From: Stratiolaelaps scimitus
Taxonomy: Eukaryota; Arthropoda; Arachnida; Mesostigmata; Laelapidae
DNA length: 64,000 nt
Assembly (NCBI GenBank): GCA_019614645.1
Contig: JABWDB010000011.1
Span: 682,001-746,000, forward strand
Direction: 5' to 3'
Part shown: positions 22,305-36,030 of the stretch, piece after piece
Position numbering within the stretch: the stretch's first letter is position 1
Layout: every line of letters begins with the position of its first letter
The notes under the pieces: model-generated
Database searches by the model: none
What the model was told of the DNA's origin: nothing
Seen by the model: the letters and a program-made list of their open reading frames with translations, nothing else
Program-made: the position numbers and the translations under genes

Positions 22305-25005
22305 GACTGATTCACTGAGCGCGGAACAACACTCTGGTAAAGGAACTCCGTGGTGGGAGCGCTCAGCGGCCGATCGTTCGCGGCTCCTTGCGACTGCGGA
22401 CAGCGTACGTGCCGCGACATAACGCCATTACAGCGGTCGCAGACCGCTGGCAACAGGCGCCCGGCCAGCGGCGTCGCAGCATCAACATTACGCGTCTGGC
22501 TGCATTAACGTGATTTGCAATCGAAATACGGTGTCATAGCGGTGACGGCGGTGGCGGTGATGGTCGTGGTGGTGAACGCAGTAGTCCCATGGTTCCGGAT
22601 GCGGGGACAACATCCTGACCACATTTGCCGCAGAGACGACGAGACTTGACAGATTCAGAGGGTCGAACGGTCTGCACAGAGCGGCGCGGCGCGCCGTCCC
22701 AACCTAGCGGGCACTGGGTCTGGCCCGAGTCGGCGCGGGTCGACCCGATCGCGAACGGCGGGCAAGCCTCTACGAGACGTTGGCACGAACCGACGATCGT
22801 CCTCCTCGATTTCCGCTTTGGTTTCCCCGGCCGACTTGATGACTACTGACTCATCCACTCTGTTGCGGCACCATAGGTCTAGGATGGGAGTGAGCCACCG
22901 TAGGGGGAGGTGATTGGGATTCGGGCCTACAAAGGGGCCAAACGTACCATACCGTCTCGGCGTGGACATCGCACGGCACCATGATGTACGAAACGGTTTC
23001 TCCCCCCCCTCTCTCTCTCTCTTTATCTCGCTCTGGGATGAATCGGCCTGGATTATTGCGTCCTTGTCCAATCCGAAGGCCCTTGTCGTCATTAATCAAA
23101 CTTTCGACGGCGTCAACACAATTAAGGAGGTTAAATAAGAGACTGCTGCCCTTTCGATCCTAGGTCGGGCACGGCTGATTTTTCCCGTTTAACCGGGCGA
23201 CGTTCTTAGTCTGTCCATCATTCTCTATGACTCCGCCGTTGTTATGGGCAACCATCGATCATTCGGCTGGGCACAACTGGTATGGGGACGTCACTAGGGT
23301 TGATAAACACCACCCGTCTAGATGATAACGTTGTCACCGTACGAGATAGATTGGCCAATGATTTGTCCCCGCATAAGTAGCGTCTGATTGCCAATTTTAT
23401 ATAGCTGAAGAGAGAGAGAGAGATTGAAAGATAACCTTGAGCTTACCTTTGTGCGATTGTTTTAATTCGACAATATATTATAAAATAAATTATATTTTTA
23501 TCTGACTACGAAAATTGTATTGAAATTCATTTCGGACTGGCTATTCGGCCGGAACGCCGGATGGTGACCGATGGATGTCCGACGGATGTCCGACGGATTG
23601 CCATCGTCTGATTCACTCCGTTAGCAGAGGCGATATCAGCAGTGTTCAGCTGATGTTTACATTAGCGCGCATGGGCAAAGTCATCTCATCCGCGGTTACC
23701 AGGTCGCTCATTCATCCCTCGGACACCAGTCGCCACCGTACGTTATACCGTGATAGTATACTCGACGTATAGCGGCAGGGAGGCAAATCGAGATAACAAA
23801 TAAATAGCGTACGCTAGTCGTCAGACCAGTGTATAAAATTTTGCAGGATTTCCCTGAACCGCGGAACTGACGTCATCTATCGAGCGACAAACAAACAAAT
23901 CGCGTACACTGACCATCTCCAGGGCGTTACAGGGCTTAAAGCATGACACACACCCAACACCTTCCTGATGCTTGACAGCGATCAGTATATCGCTGTTGGA
24001 TACGTTCGTCCCAGCTCGCTAGCATCAAACTAACTCGAACCCCTAAAGGTATCCCTTCAAACCCTCGCCGCGCTCCTGGTTCCCTGCTCCCGGCTCCATT
24101 CATTTCTTTCAATCGCTCTTACTCTGTCAGAGCTGTCGTCGCGATAGCTCTGACGGAGAAAGCCTAAGCGAGAGCATGTGATGCCTGTGTCTCTTCTGAG
24201 CCGCGCCTTGCCATCGTGGCCAGCGTGGTTTATCGCATTCGTTCGCTAACCATCGTTTAGAATTCGCAGAAGAGGTAGAGGAGGTCCGGCTAGTGAGTGC
24301 CGGCCAGTGGGAGGAGGGCGGAGGGACTTTGGGGGACTTTCTCGTGACGTCAAGAACCTCTACACTCTCGTGGGGTTCGGCGGGGGTCGGCCACGCCCCG
24401 CGTGGCCCCAGAACGAGTAGGCGACTAACCGTGAAAGCGAGGCTCGAGAAGCGGAGTAACGAGGGGTAGCTGAGGGTATAGGGCAGAGGGCCAGGTTCGG
24501 ATGAGGGATATCTGCGGAACGTCAGGGAGAAACGATGATCGCATCGGCAGTAGCAGACTCGTCTGCGTTCAGCTCGTCACATCTTGATCGAGTGGATGAG
24601 GAGTCGTGATGCACGCTTACGACGGGCTTTCCTCCTATTCGACAACACAACAAGGAAACGCAAGAAAGACAGAGCCACTCGAATGATGTCGGTGTTCGCC
24701 GAGGCTGGTAAGAGCGTCCCTACCGACGTCGGATGTCAGTATGTTCGATGTGTTGTTATATGTGTACATGACGTCGCATTGACGTCGAGACGCCGTTTCT
24801 CCTACGCCCCTCACGGATGTGGAAACGGACACACGAACAGGCGTGGGTCGACGCGCATGGGCGCTGCGCGATTCCGCGCCGCTACCGCTGCTGCCAAGGA
24901 CAATCCGGTGTGTGGGCAGGGAGAAGTTTTTTGGCTGCTTCCAAACTCTGGATGAGATACTATGCGTCAGAGGTGGCGGCCGCTATAGCTGCCACGGGAC
25001 AGCTG

Positions 25006-25010
<5 letters not shown>
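22305..25010. other. Region without a supported gene
   Basis: Mixed sequence. GC-rich parts at 22600-22900 are open on the minus strand in more than one frame, one of them Cys-containing, but there are no matching splice signals I would trust. The remainder shows nothing clear. Confidence 0.3.
23573..23598. repeat. 11-base tandem repeat
   Basis: GGATGTCCGAC occurs twice in tandem, followed by a partial third unit. Confidence 0.85.
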
Positions 25011-25037
<27 letters not shown>

Positions 25038-25048
25038 GTACTGTTTTT

Positions 25049-25122
25049 CGAGCTGACCCTCAGCTGTTCCCCTATCTCAGCTCTTAACTTTTTAGGTATT
25101 ACTATGAGGACCTGTCGGGGCC
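25049..25122 (-). repeat. Short interspersed repeat, copy 2, embedded in (TA)n
   Basis: This is the reverse-complement counterpart of 2329-2415. It sits between two TA tracts, at 25011-25037 and 25123-25155, so it may have inserted into a TA microsatellite. I see no terminal inverted repeats and no coding capacity. The element family is unknown. Confidence 0.75.
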
Positions 25123-25384
25123 TATATATGTATATATATATATATATATATATAGGCCGGTTTGTTCGTGGAACAACGCGGGGGTTGGCAATAACAGGAA
25201 GACAGTGTCGCGTGCGCTATCCACTGTCATTCCTTGAATGGTATAGATTCATGTGATAGGTACGTGTCATGGAATAGCATGCAATGACGTTGCTGCTAGA
25301 AATCGGCTTGGGGGTGAGGGAAATCGGGGTCCTGGAAGTCGAAAATTTACCCCAATAGAGACCCACTCGGGTGTGCCTCTCGTT

Positions 25385-25412
25385 CGAATCCCCCAGAACG
25401 GGGGTTCGAATC
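25385..25412. repeat. Imperfect inverted repeat with two B-box-like words
   Basis: GTTCGAATCCCCC and GGGGGTTCGAAT face each other around a short loop. Each arm resembles a tRNA B box, so this may be two tRNA-derived fragments head to head. No A box at proper spacing was seen. Confidence 0.45.
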
Positions 25413-25923
25413 TGATCACGGGTACAGCTGTATGCGTATGGGAGGCGGTATACGAAATCAATGCGGGATGCAACGAAATCAGAATACGGATTCACTGCAA
25501 TTCCCCGTAGTGAACGGAACATATCAATGTTGCTTTACGTATGTCACTGGACGAGTCGATGAGGCAGTCAACCGCCTCTATACATGCCTGTATTATAAGT
25601 TCTGTAACTATTGTTGTTATTATTGTTTTAGGTATTCGTCAATTGGTCTAGTACTAATATACATATATATATATATATATATATATCAAAGCAAACCCGT
25701 CCAAACTTGGTCCCCTGTTGACTATTACATATGACACTAAATAGACAATCTCTATTTGCATGTGGCATATTGGCAAATTGACAAAACAAACTCGAATGTT
25801 AACAACAACAACAACAACGGTCAATGTCAACGAATTTTGCTGTTCTTCGTCGTTGTTGTTGTTGTTGTTGCTGTTGTTGGCGCCGATACTGTTGGTGTTG
25901 TTTTGGTGGTTGTCAATACACAC

Positions 25924-26566
25924 CGTTTCAGCTTGAGACTGCCAGCCTTCACAGCCGATCGTACGATGCTAGCCCGCAGCAACTGATGTAACATATCCTG
26001 GGGCTCGTGACTTGAGGGCACAGAAATCGCTTGCATCACATTCTGTTGTTGTTGTTGCTGCTGCTGCTGCTGATTAAGTGATTGTTGCTGCAACGGAGAG
26101 TGCTGATCGTCAGTGAGCTGCACGGCGTCTTGCAGTGGTCTCTGCTGCTGTTGCTGATGGTTTTGCTGTTCGGCGGTACCAGTGCATCCTAGTGAACGAG
26201 CGTGAAGATCTCGCAGCTCCTGCTCGAGAGCGTTGAGCAGGTTGTACGCCTCGGTCCGACTCGTCGGTGAACTCAGGTAGCCGGGCAAACTTCGACGCGC
26301 CGTGAGCGTTCGATACGACTGAGCGCGCTGGCCAAGACTATGCGCGACGGCGTGCGCGCCGAGGGCCACCTCGCCCTCGGGACACTCGTGGTACCGGGTA
26401 GCAGCGGCCTTCAGCGCGCCAGCGGCGCCGATCGGCGATGGGAGCACCTCGAACCGTTTGAGGCTCGTCTGAAAATCGGACACATCCATATCCGCATCGA
26501 TTCGGCTGCACGAGCGGCTGCTAGCGCGTTTCAAGCCACTGTACGGCGTATGGCCCTCGGAGAGCG
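25924..26566 (-). CDS. Putative internal exon of an unrecognised polyglutamine protein
   Basis: Within a 260-codon open frame, the useful part starts after a possible acceptor near 26566 (or 26548) and ends at AAACG|gtgtgt. It contains SRSCSRIDADMDVSDFQTSL, then YHECPEGEVALGAHAVAHSL, then TSRTEAYNLLNALEQELRDL, then two Gln-rich runs (10 Gln in the longer) and LHQLLRASIVRSAVKAG. The first half is not low-complexity and looks like real protein. The frame has no ATG at its start, so this would be an internal exon. The family is not recognised. It would lie inside the proposed long Homer intron, on the same strand. Confidence 0.4.
26041..26075. repeat. (TTG/CTG)n trinucleotide tract
   Basis: Encodes the longer glutamine run on the minus strand if the surrounding frame is coding. 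Confidence 0.9.
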
Positions 26567-27431
26567 GCATGACAACGCGCGTCAGGGTCGTCAAAACCGT
26601 TACAAGCAAACGTTCGTCTTGAATTATACGATGTCACGCCTGCCTTCGCCGGGCCGTTGTCGAGCGCTGAACGCTAATTGAACGGGATCGCGCGCGATGC
26701 GAGGGTCGGACGGCTGTAGGCCTCTGAAATCGTCTTCACACTCGAACGACCGCGGGTCTGCGGATCTGCTCGTGTGTCTCTTGACGTATGTCACCAGAGC
26801 GATATGCCACTCACCACAATGGCACAATTTGACAGTGGATCCAGCAGCAGTGGTGTTGTTGTTAGTTATCAATAAGGTAAGCACCCTACGCATCCGTAGA
26901 ATCCATTCACCGTCACGTTCTGCCAATTGAGCTATCACCGACTCGATGGTTGCCCGAGGCGAAGTAAGCGCATGTTAACGCGTCCGTGGATCAACGGCCG
27001 GAGGCTGCGCGACTACTGTGTTGTCCTTCAATGTGGTGGACAGTTGCTCGAAATTGGCACAGACGAAAACGGCGCGACGAGCGAACTGCAATTGTCAAAA
27101 GTCTCTCTCGATGATCGTCGAGGAGTGTGCCCTGCAAAATGATGCGCTTCCAACACCGGAATCCTCGATTCGACACCGTTTCACTTCGACAGGCGCATAC
27201 GAAAACTGACAACGACAGCTACCACCACTGTCGCTGTCATATGCTGACGAACGAATGCTGCTGACCACACGCACAATAGCTGCAATAGCTCGAGCTATCT
27301 AGAACCCTCAGTAACTGGTCATTTTCAGCCGAGATGACAACGTGCCGAGGTTGCCGGTAGACGTAGCTCCAACGTTGTCTTGCTTCCTACGCTTCCACGG
27401 TGTCACAGATCACATTGACTCAACGAACTCA

Positions 27432-28124
27432 ACTCAATACAGCACCAGAAGACTGAAATGAAACAAGGTTCGATACGAGTCGACAAATCAATTGCGCGTG
27501 GGTCGACGATCGGAACTGTCTTCCAAGGCAGCTGGGATGCCTACGGTGTGCACGGCGATAGCTCAGTGCAGGTTTAGCTGAGCGGTACGTCAATGTACAA
27601 CGCGATGCCGGGGGTTTGCGGCGCGTTGATGCAACCGGCCAAAGCTTGGCCTCCCAAGGAGAAGGCCATCCCGGTCCCTCCTCCGAATGTTCCCTTCTCC
27701 TCGATGTCCATCTCCCGAAGCTCCGTGGCCCCCGCCAGAGATGCTCTTCCCTGCGGCGCCCACGTAGAAAGAGCCGCCGACTGCAATGCCGGTACACGCT
27801 CGTGCGGCCATACGGACGGATATACGCGTTTGCCCACGCAGAGACTACGAGGCACACAAACAACGGCAGGCAGACGCACAATATCAGGGAACCATATGAA
27901 AATGCTACGGGCGTTCGTGCAGGCGACACACATTTCAGCCCGGACACAGGCGTGGGGGTGAAGACGCCCGAGCAGTGTTTCGCGTAAAGGTCGTCGTCTG
28001 CCAGGCGCTGGCTGGCGAATAGGCCGCTGACGACATCAGCAGATGATGGGCCAATCGTATCGAATTGTATGCCAACGCTAGACCTGCCCCGGCTAAGTCT
28101 CGCCGTCAGTGAGCAGACTGCCAC
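27432..28124 (-). CDS. Long open frame, coding status doubtful
   Basis: The frame holds 231 codons from a GTG and includes FDTIGPSSADVVSGLFASQR and a hydrophobic stretch VAFSYGSLILCVCLPLFVCL that could be a membrane segment. A second minus-strand frame at 27574-27800 reads MDIEEKGTFGGGTGMAFSLG and stops at VPLS. The DNA is GC-rich and open in several frames on both strands, so at most one reading is right and none may be. Confidence 0.15.
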
Positions 28125-31100
28125 GCAGAACCTTATGCATCTGATCCGTAGAAGGGAGCTCAGGCCAAGCTGCCGAAATTAAGGACACCAGCGAAAGGAC
28201 AGGGAAAGCTGAAGGACAAACACAGCAGCGGTGCTCGGTAGGTGGGCGACTTCGAGGCTGGAAGGGAAGACTGAGGATGGCACCTGTGATGAGAAGCGTA
28301 TCCCGAGCGAACGCCACATAGGGGGCGAGACTGATGAACCATTTTGCGGTTCCGAAGGCGTGAGGAAGGCCTGAGCAAGGCCTGCAAGCAAGGCTGGCCG
28401 TACCATCAAGATGGCCTCGATCAGCTAGAGACAGGGCGACAGAGCCAGAAGTATAATAGAGAGCCGGCTACGGGGGTCGAGTTTCGTTTGAACACCTCGC
28501 TCGAACGCGTATACTGTCGAAGTTGAATACGGGCGACGTCAATTCGGCGACGGACAAACCAGAGCTGGCCTCCGGGGGGGGGGGACTAAAGCCGGCTAGC
28601 CGCACGAGGTGTGACACCCCCGCGCGTGAGGCGAGGGTCCTGAATGAGGTGAGGCATGAATCACTCTTCGTGGGAATCGACTGCCTCAAACCATCAGTCG
28701 GCCCTCTCCCACGACGTGGGCGTATGAGAGACGCACGTCGGCAAAGCCGCTTCCAGAGGCCCCCTTCCACCGACAGATCTCTCTCTCTCTCTCCCTCCCT
28801 CTAATTTCCCCTTTGGTTTCTCTCTGTCTGATGTCGTCGGAGCGACGGGCAGAGGTCCAGTCGTCTGTGCGGCGTTCCCTCGGCTGGCCCAGCCACCTCC
28901 CCGAGCAGGGATTCCCGAGGCCCCCTGAACGTCGCCGAAATAAACAGGCCTGGACTGAGGCCCCCAATCCGGACTCAGCGTTAACGATCGCCACCGCCTC
29001 TACTCTCCCGTCGCCCGCCTTTGGGCCCTGCTTCAACTTCTATACTATTATATTACTATAGGCGAATGGCATTCTTCCGCTTGGCGCGCAAGAGGAGAAA
29101 AACGCGCGCTGTTTCGAACGCGAACAAAAGCGGAACAACCGAAGAAGTAAGAGAAGCCAAGAGCTGATTTCTGCAAAGCAAACTGCGGCGCGGCGCGACC
29201 CACCACGCGTCGAGTACACGAACAATGGAGACAGGAGAGCGAGCATGGGAGCTGAACGGGAGGAGAAACCCCGCTCGGGAGCTCGCTGTTGTGCACGTCA
29301 AGGCCAAGGAGGACGACGACGACAATGCCACCCACCGCTAAAACCGCTGCCGTCGCGAAGGCGGCCACAGCACAACGTACCGGCTCCGGACCAAAAGCCG
29401 AATTAGCTTGTCGTGATCAATCCCCAAAGGAATAACTCAGCGCGGAGATGATGGTAGCTCGAGTTCGCTCTCTCTCTCTGCCTCTCTCTCTCTCTCTCTC
29501 TCTCAATCATTCTCGTTGATAGGAACCGGAGCAGTAGCTCCTTCTTGTCTCCGAGCAGAGAAACGCGACCCGAGCTAGCCACAGCCGGACGAGCCGTCCA
29601 CCAATGCAGTGGGTGGTTGTGGAGGAGACGTCGACGCTCGGCGGTTCTCTGCGCCCGCCTGCTGACCAAGGCAAGTTGAGCTGCTGACCGAGACACGAGC
29701 GACTCCGAGAGCTACATAGGGGCCCGCATGATCCGGAGAGGAGGGAAGGAAAGAACGAAGGATTTCTGTCGCGAAAAAGAGAGGAATAGATAAGGAAAGC
29801 TGGTGCGGGCAGAGCGTGGAGGCGGGTGGAGGCAGCGGCGGCATCGTCTCGTTTTTTTTAAGTCTTTCTTCGTATGGCTGTGTCTACAGGACGAATTCGT
29901 TCAGGAGTCGTTCGGCGCTGACTCCTGACCTCCAGAGCTCAAGGCAACTCGAGAACACCGACTGCTAGCCTGGATCAATAGTCTCAACATATTATAATTA
30001 AGCTTCTACGAACGTACTAATCAATATAATTATAGATATCAATCTAATTACGCGTACGATACATGCGCAGTGTGTGTGTGGGTGTGTATGTGTGCTCATG
30101 TTGTATAATACATGTAAATATGCATGCTGCGTGATTTGCGACGAGTGTACGCGTGCCGAGCAACTGCCGAGTCAAGATTATTCTGTCAAAAGGATCCAAC
30201 TAGCGTCTGTGATATCGTGATAGGTTGCATATGTGCATAGAATTCTAGATAATTGAATTAATAATAAGGATAAGAAGATGAAGAAGAAATGATTGTAAAG
30301 CAACTGTCTGGCTTGTACCGCCCTGTCGTTGCAGGATAATATGTGTTACTAATTATCAAGGTCTGCGGTTGACTTGCTCGGTACGGTTTCCGGCGCAACA
30401 CTCATAGAAATACGGCAGGAAGCAGATATATATATATATATTCTCGAAGAGACACCCTACATAGACGTGTGTAGCCAAGAAGGAGAAAGTCATAACCGGA
30501 ACTTGGTGTTATTTTTATGCACACTAATCTGTATCCCCCATGCATAGGGTATATATGATATATATATATATATATATATCGTAAAAAAGAACACATCTAT
30601 TTCGCTTACGTTAAGGTAAGGTAAGTTCAGCCCGCTCATATATGTCTTCCCCCTTACAACAAACCAAACATAGCAAATTGCCTAATACCCTTTACCAAGC
30701 GGCGCCGTACTAGGGGCGTTGTTCTCTCGTCGGCCTATCGCAGGCCACAGAATTGCGGCGCCGTCTCGGTCTCTCGGGAGATTGAGGACAGCATCGTTGG
30801 CCCTGGCCTAGCTTAGACTTACCCGTCCTACTCGCGCGAGCACGCAGCAGCGAATGCAACGTGAAACGCCGATAGAGCGACGCAGGAACAAAGAGGAAAC
30901 AGAGCGGTTCGGAACATCGAGCCTCTGGAGGATCCTCGTCGAAGGCCCGAGATCGATGCCTCGGCCCGCCGTCGCGTTTAGCAATCTCGTGGATTCTCGC
31001 GCGCTGTTCACAGAGCAAGCGCGGCCAGTGCGCTCAGGGTTCTTTTTTTCTGCGATCCTGGGGAAAAACACCCCGCCGCACGACTAGCTGGAAACCACAC

Positions 31101-32692
31101 CCCACTCTAAAGCTTCTCGAAGCAAAAAAACCGCTGGCTAGACTATCGGGCCTGAACAAAACATGCAGGCAACTAGCGCGCGCCTAGCGATTGCATGTCC
31201 TTCATCCCATCTGATTGTGGAGGGTCCGGGGGCGGACGGGGGGACTCCGGGAGGGCGAAATGCGAACACACGCGACGCCAGAAGCAGGACCAGACGCGAG
31301 CCATTGGCGGCCGTGTGCATCCTGTGGAGCTCCGTCGCGAGAGAGTGCTCTTTGCGCTCGTCTCGTACCAGCTATTGTCAGCAGACGTATAGAGGATCGG
31401 ACCGAGGAAGACTTCAGTTCGGCTGCCAGCGCGACTGCACGGCCTAGGGAAAAGAGAACGCAAGAGATGCCAGTCTGCGGCGTCCCCCAATGTACTTGTA
31501 TCCCGCCAGAGTATTGTCAATCAGGGCCGGAATAATATCATCAGCAGAATGCCAGATATCCGTTCTCCTCCTCGAATGGATGGCTTGCTCAACTCATAGC
31601 GCGCTAGTGTGCAATTGATGGGTATTCCCTACATCTCATAGAATACATATTGTAGTATACATAGTAGTATATATATATATATATATATATATATAGGTGG
31701 GTGTTGGGAAAGGTTCACATCGGCATTGGAGACAAGCCTGGACAAGGTCTGGCCGTTCCGGAGGCAACCTTCCCCGCCGCAACGTTCCCTACGCAAATAA
31801 GGGCATTTCACAAAGAGTTCGTAACTCGTAAGCAGTCAAAGCGAGTCGTAGTGCGATATGACTAATATCAACCAGGTGGCCGGGAAATATTCTTGTGTCG
31901 TGTACAACACCTCTATCGAGCTTATACAGGGTGTACGTACAAACACGTACGTACGTCCACAATAGGGAGACTTATACGAGGAACTCATGAATCGCCACGG
32001 GCCCTTCCAGGTCGCATGGAGACTGGTGAAGATCAGATTTACAACAGCAGTCACAGGTCACGTCGAAGTTTGCCACGGATGAGCAGATTAGAACGCGCAA
32101 AGGGGGGGGGGGGCAAAATATGACAATAATAAATGACGAAGCACCTATGGTAGCACACTGTACACTGCGAGTAGATAGATGAAGGAAAGTAATATACAAA
32201 TATTAGGGGTCGCCCACAGGTTAGCCCTGGTAGAGGGGTGGGGACGAGACGCCTCTGATGATATATCTATCTATGATACCTCTGTATATGTCCCATTTCA
32301 GTAGATTTCTATCTCCAACCACCCGGTCTCTCTCTCTTCCTCTCTCTGACTCACTCACTGATCTATTTGTTGTGAGGCTTCATTTCCGAATTCAGAACCA
32401 ACAATACGTTAATGTCAGCCTCAGATTTGTTGGATATTTGAGAGACGCGCGATCGCCCACGTAGGGGTGAATCTATGAAGCAACCTGGCCTCGAAAAATC
32501 AATGTTCTCATTGTATTCTGTGTTAATGCTCATGGGCGAGCGGTGTATTGATATAATACACGACGGCGGCGAGATCATTCTCTGCTTAGGTCTCTGAGAG
32601 GTTGCGAGTCGAGCCTGCTATTATATAGTATGGCACACCAGCGGGATTCGCGCTCTCAGCTTATAATATGATGCTGAGCAGGTTATGAAGCA

Positions 32693-32831
32693 ATGCCGAA
32701 CGCAGCGGACGTTGTAAATGTACCGGGCCAAGAAGATGGCCGGGAAATGTACATAAGGGCTGGTAATCGCCGGGCCAGGTTCGTTCTACTGCCGCTCTTC
32801 GTGCTCGGGGGTGGCCGGGGGTTGGGGAGAG
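32693..32831 (+). CDS. Possible exon, unrecognised
   Basis: An ATG opens MPNAADVVNVPGQEDGREMY, with a hydrophobic stretch FVLLPLFVLGGG, and the frame meets a good donor, GAG|gtacgt, at 32831. No homologue is recognised and no partner exon found. Confidence 0.15.
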
Positions 32832-35800
32832 GTACGTTTGCCGTGTCGTCAATATCAGTCGATACTGTTTGCTTCGTTGCCTGTGCTGAAATCGACAGAA
32901 TCATTTCCAGCCATGGCACGACCAAGGATCTACCAATGATCTATCCACGATGCGGATTACGCAAAGGTTGCCCGTATGCTCTCATCGCTCCTCAAGACGC
33001 AGCTACCTAGCTGTTAAATACCAACCTCTGCGGGGCCTTTGCTTCAATCCGGGGGCCCGCCTGCGAATCTATTTTCTGTCAAAGTGATACGCCCCCTCCC
33101 CCCCTCGCTGCCGCCCTCCCCTCGCGGCTCAAGAACCTCAATCGGGCTAGTCACCCCCCGCTCCGAGCTAACGCAAGAGCGAACACACTCACGCACGGCT
33201 CAACGCTGCAGGCGTGTCGCGCGACTGCAAAATGTTGCACCTCTCTTCGTCTCGCCAAAAACGATTCGACATCGACAAGACTTTTTGTTCTCGTAGGCGC
33301 TCGCGTGTTGACTCGTTCGACTGATCGATTGGTTATCCGACTGACAGAACAGCGAGACGAGACGAGGCCACAATCGGGACAACACGGGGCGGCACACGAA
33401 TGAAAACCAACCCCCTCCGGTGGAGGAGGTGTTGGTATAGCGGTGGCTGTTGCTGCTGTTACGGCGGCGACAGTAGTCTGGCTCGGGTGGCAATTCCTCT
33501 CCCGTGGGATCTTGACGCGTCGCGATTCGTTGGTTTCAAGCAACAGATCGGCTGTTCAGTCTGCGAGCCCTGTATCGACGGCATGCGATGTACGTTCGCA
33601 GGGTAACGGGCTTAATTCGATAAAGGCGCTGAGGAGAGACAATGGCAAGCCTGAGACGCCGAAAGGCGAGAGCGGGGGGGACTTAACTTGATTCTTCTGC
33701 CTGTCGCTTTTGCAGCATGACGAGCAGTCGAGCTGCATGCAACACTTCGACAACTCGATGAATGAGCCATGTCTTTATAATAGCAATAATCATATCGTCG
33801 TGAATGCTATGAATTATAAATACAATAATAATAATAATAATAATAGATAGCGTCCGCGGGAGTGGTCCGCAAGTTACAGCCTCGTTGAATGAACGTCTAT
33901 GACGGGGCCTAGCTAACCAAGTCGTTCGTCGTCAACACGTAGTTAACATCTACACCAAGAATCATTGTACCCTTATTATTATTATTATTATTATTATCAT
34001 CATCATCATTATTTGCGTTAGTTTCATATCTACCAGAAGCCTCCGAGAGCCAGTACTCCCGCCCTCGTCAAATGTATATCAGCCCCGATAGTTCCTTCCT
34101 CTGCACCAGCTGCTGCAGCAGGTTCCCACGGCTTACATTTTTTCGGAGCACACTGAAGGTCCCCGCTGTTGCCGCTGCCTCTTCTGGGGATGATGTTGCT
34201 GTTGTTGTTGTTGCTGTTGTTGCTGTTGATGTGTCTGCTCCATTTTTCGCCGCACCCTTTGGGCAAACCATCGCAGCGATGCCAGAACCATTTCTGGCTC
34301 CGCGAAGAGCAACGCTGTTTGCGAGCGAGTCGGGGCGTCGGACACCTCCCGAGGGGAATTTTGGGGGCACGTGCAACCGCTGAGCCGGCTGCCTCCTCGA
34401 TCGTGCGGCGGTGGCGAAGCTGACGTGGGAGCGGAACCTGCTCAAGCCGAGCACGACCAGTAATAATATTAAGTCTATGCGTGGACTTAGAAACAGGAAG
34501 GGAAAGAGAGAGGAAGTCTCGGCCTGTCCGAGAACGGAGTTCAGGGAGCGGGGGTGGTCGGATCCGGTGAGCACCGAGGAGGAGCTCGAGTGAGTCGATG
34601 CACGTACTCACAGACAGGCGCATAGATACAGATACGGCCACCGTTGGCTGGCTGCCCCGCTCCGCCGACGGCTCTGGTCAGCTAAGGGAACTCTCCTCCC
34701 TCTGTCGAGGACCTCACGGCCGAATCTTCATAGGCGGCAAATAGCTGCGCGAGGAATCGCAGGTGACAATGCATCGGATGCTGCTCGTCCAGCCGGTGAG
34801 CCGTCGGCATTGGTCCTTAGCTGGGATTCGCACCGGGACGCTTGTCCACTGGCACGAACCACTCGTTAAGTTACATGCGTTTGGAGATGCTGACAGTCAG
34901 CGCGTCAAAATGCGCTTGTTATCAATTCGACGCGACGGTCGGCTGAGCCGTTCCAGCGTGGAGTGAACCTGTCACAACCGAGTGCCCAGATCGCTTTAGT
35001 CAACTCATCGTGGTCGGCTAAGTTGGAACGTGGCGTTATCATATGGATGGCCGCTGGCTGCTGGATTGTCACGCACTGGATATCATCATTGAACTGACAC
35101 TGAAAATCGTTCACCAATAGCGATGAGCGTTGCACAACAACAATCGACGAAGCCAAGTGTTTGTTATCACAGGGCAGGGTAATCACGGCCTCAACGGGAA
35201 ACACTTCCGCCTTATTCACTTGATCATCCACTTGATGGCCACGTTAGCTCCTGCTGTTGAATGTTAGATGGAGCACTTCTCGGTGGAACGGCTTGTCTAG
35301 CCGTTGGCTGACGAGTACTCCGCGCCAGAGAAATTACCAGCTGTGTAGCTGACGCCGAGCGCGCAGGATTCGATGTGCGGCGGTATGCAATGTTGACAAT
35401 GGTGCTATCTGACAAGTGTGGTGTCAGTCCACTTGGAGCGATCGAACGGGGTGGTCACTATGGCACCGAGGTCTTGACAAAGCAGGCGCACACTGCTCTG
35501 CTTCCTGCCGAGACCGAATACAGCGATCTCGCTTGAGTATGTGTTCGGAATTCTGTCGACACGTCGCCGGCGTCTGTATATCCGAACAACAGCGGCTCAG
35601 ACGACTGCCTAAACGTCCCTGGTATCAGTATATCCGTCTTGCCGAAACGCCAGTCTACGACTGGACTAGCCTGGTCCTACCAGCCACCGCTTGTATAATA
35701 CCACCCGCCAGCGGCCGATTCGTTGGCTTCTATTCGTTATTGAGTTTAAGCATCTCTTTCCGAACGCCGGTCAACGCTGGCAGAAAGTTCTCTCTCTCTC

Positions 35801-36030
35801 TCTCGCTTATATAGAAAATCTGTGGAACTCCTCGCTCTGTGGCTCTCTCTCTCTCTCTCCTCTTGCCTCTTCCAGCCCATTGTATAGCATGCCTTGTCAG
35901 TTATGCCTTGCCGACTGCACCGGCACCAGCCGCACGGCCAGTAACAGACCTAACGGCTTCGAATGCTCGCCACCAGTGTAGTAGCAGCAGCCGCTGCTGC
36001 CGCCGCCGCGGCACTTTCGAACGCCGCATA

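Larger units (their letters stand above)
26610..36030. other. Repeat-rich, largely non-coding block
   Basis: Apart from the doubtful frames listed separately, it contains TA tracts at 30549-30580 and 31668-31696, a CT tract at 29468-29505, a poly-G run at 32101-32114, (AAT/ATT)n at 33822-33846 and 33971-34012, and a (TTG)n tract at 34190-34230. No recognisable gene was found. Confidence 0.4.

Noticed and set aside
34133..34345. A polyglutamine exon on the minus strand
   Set aside because: All three minus frames are open over the (TTG)n tract and none shows good splice signals or a recognisable flank.
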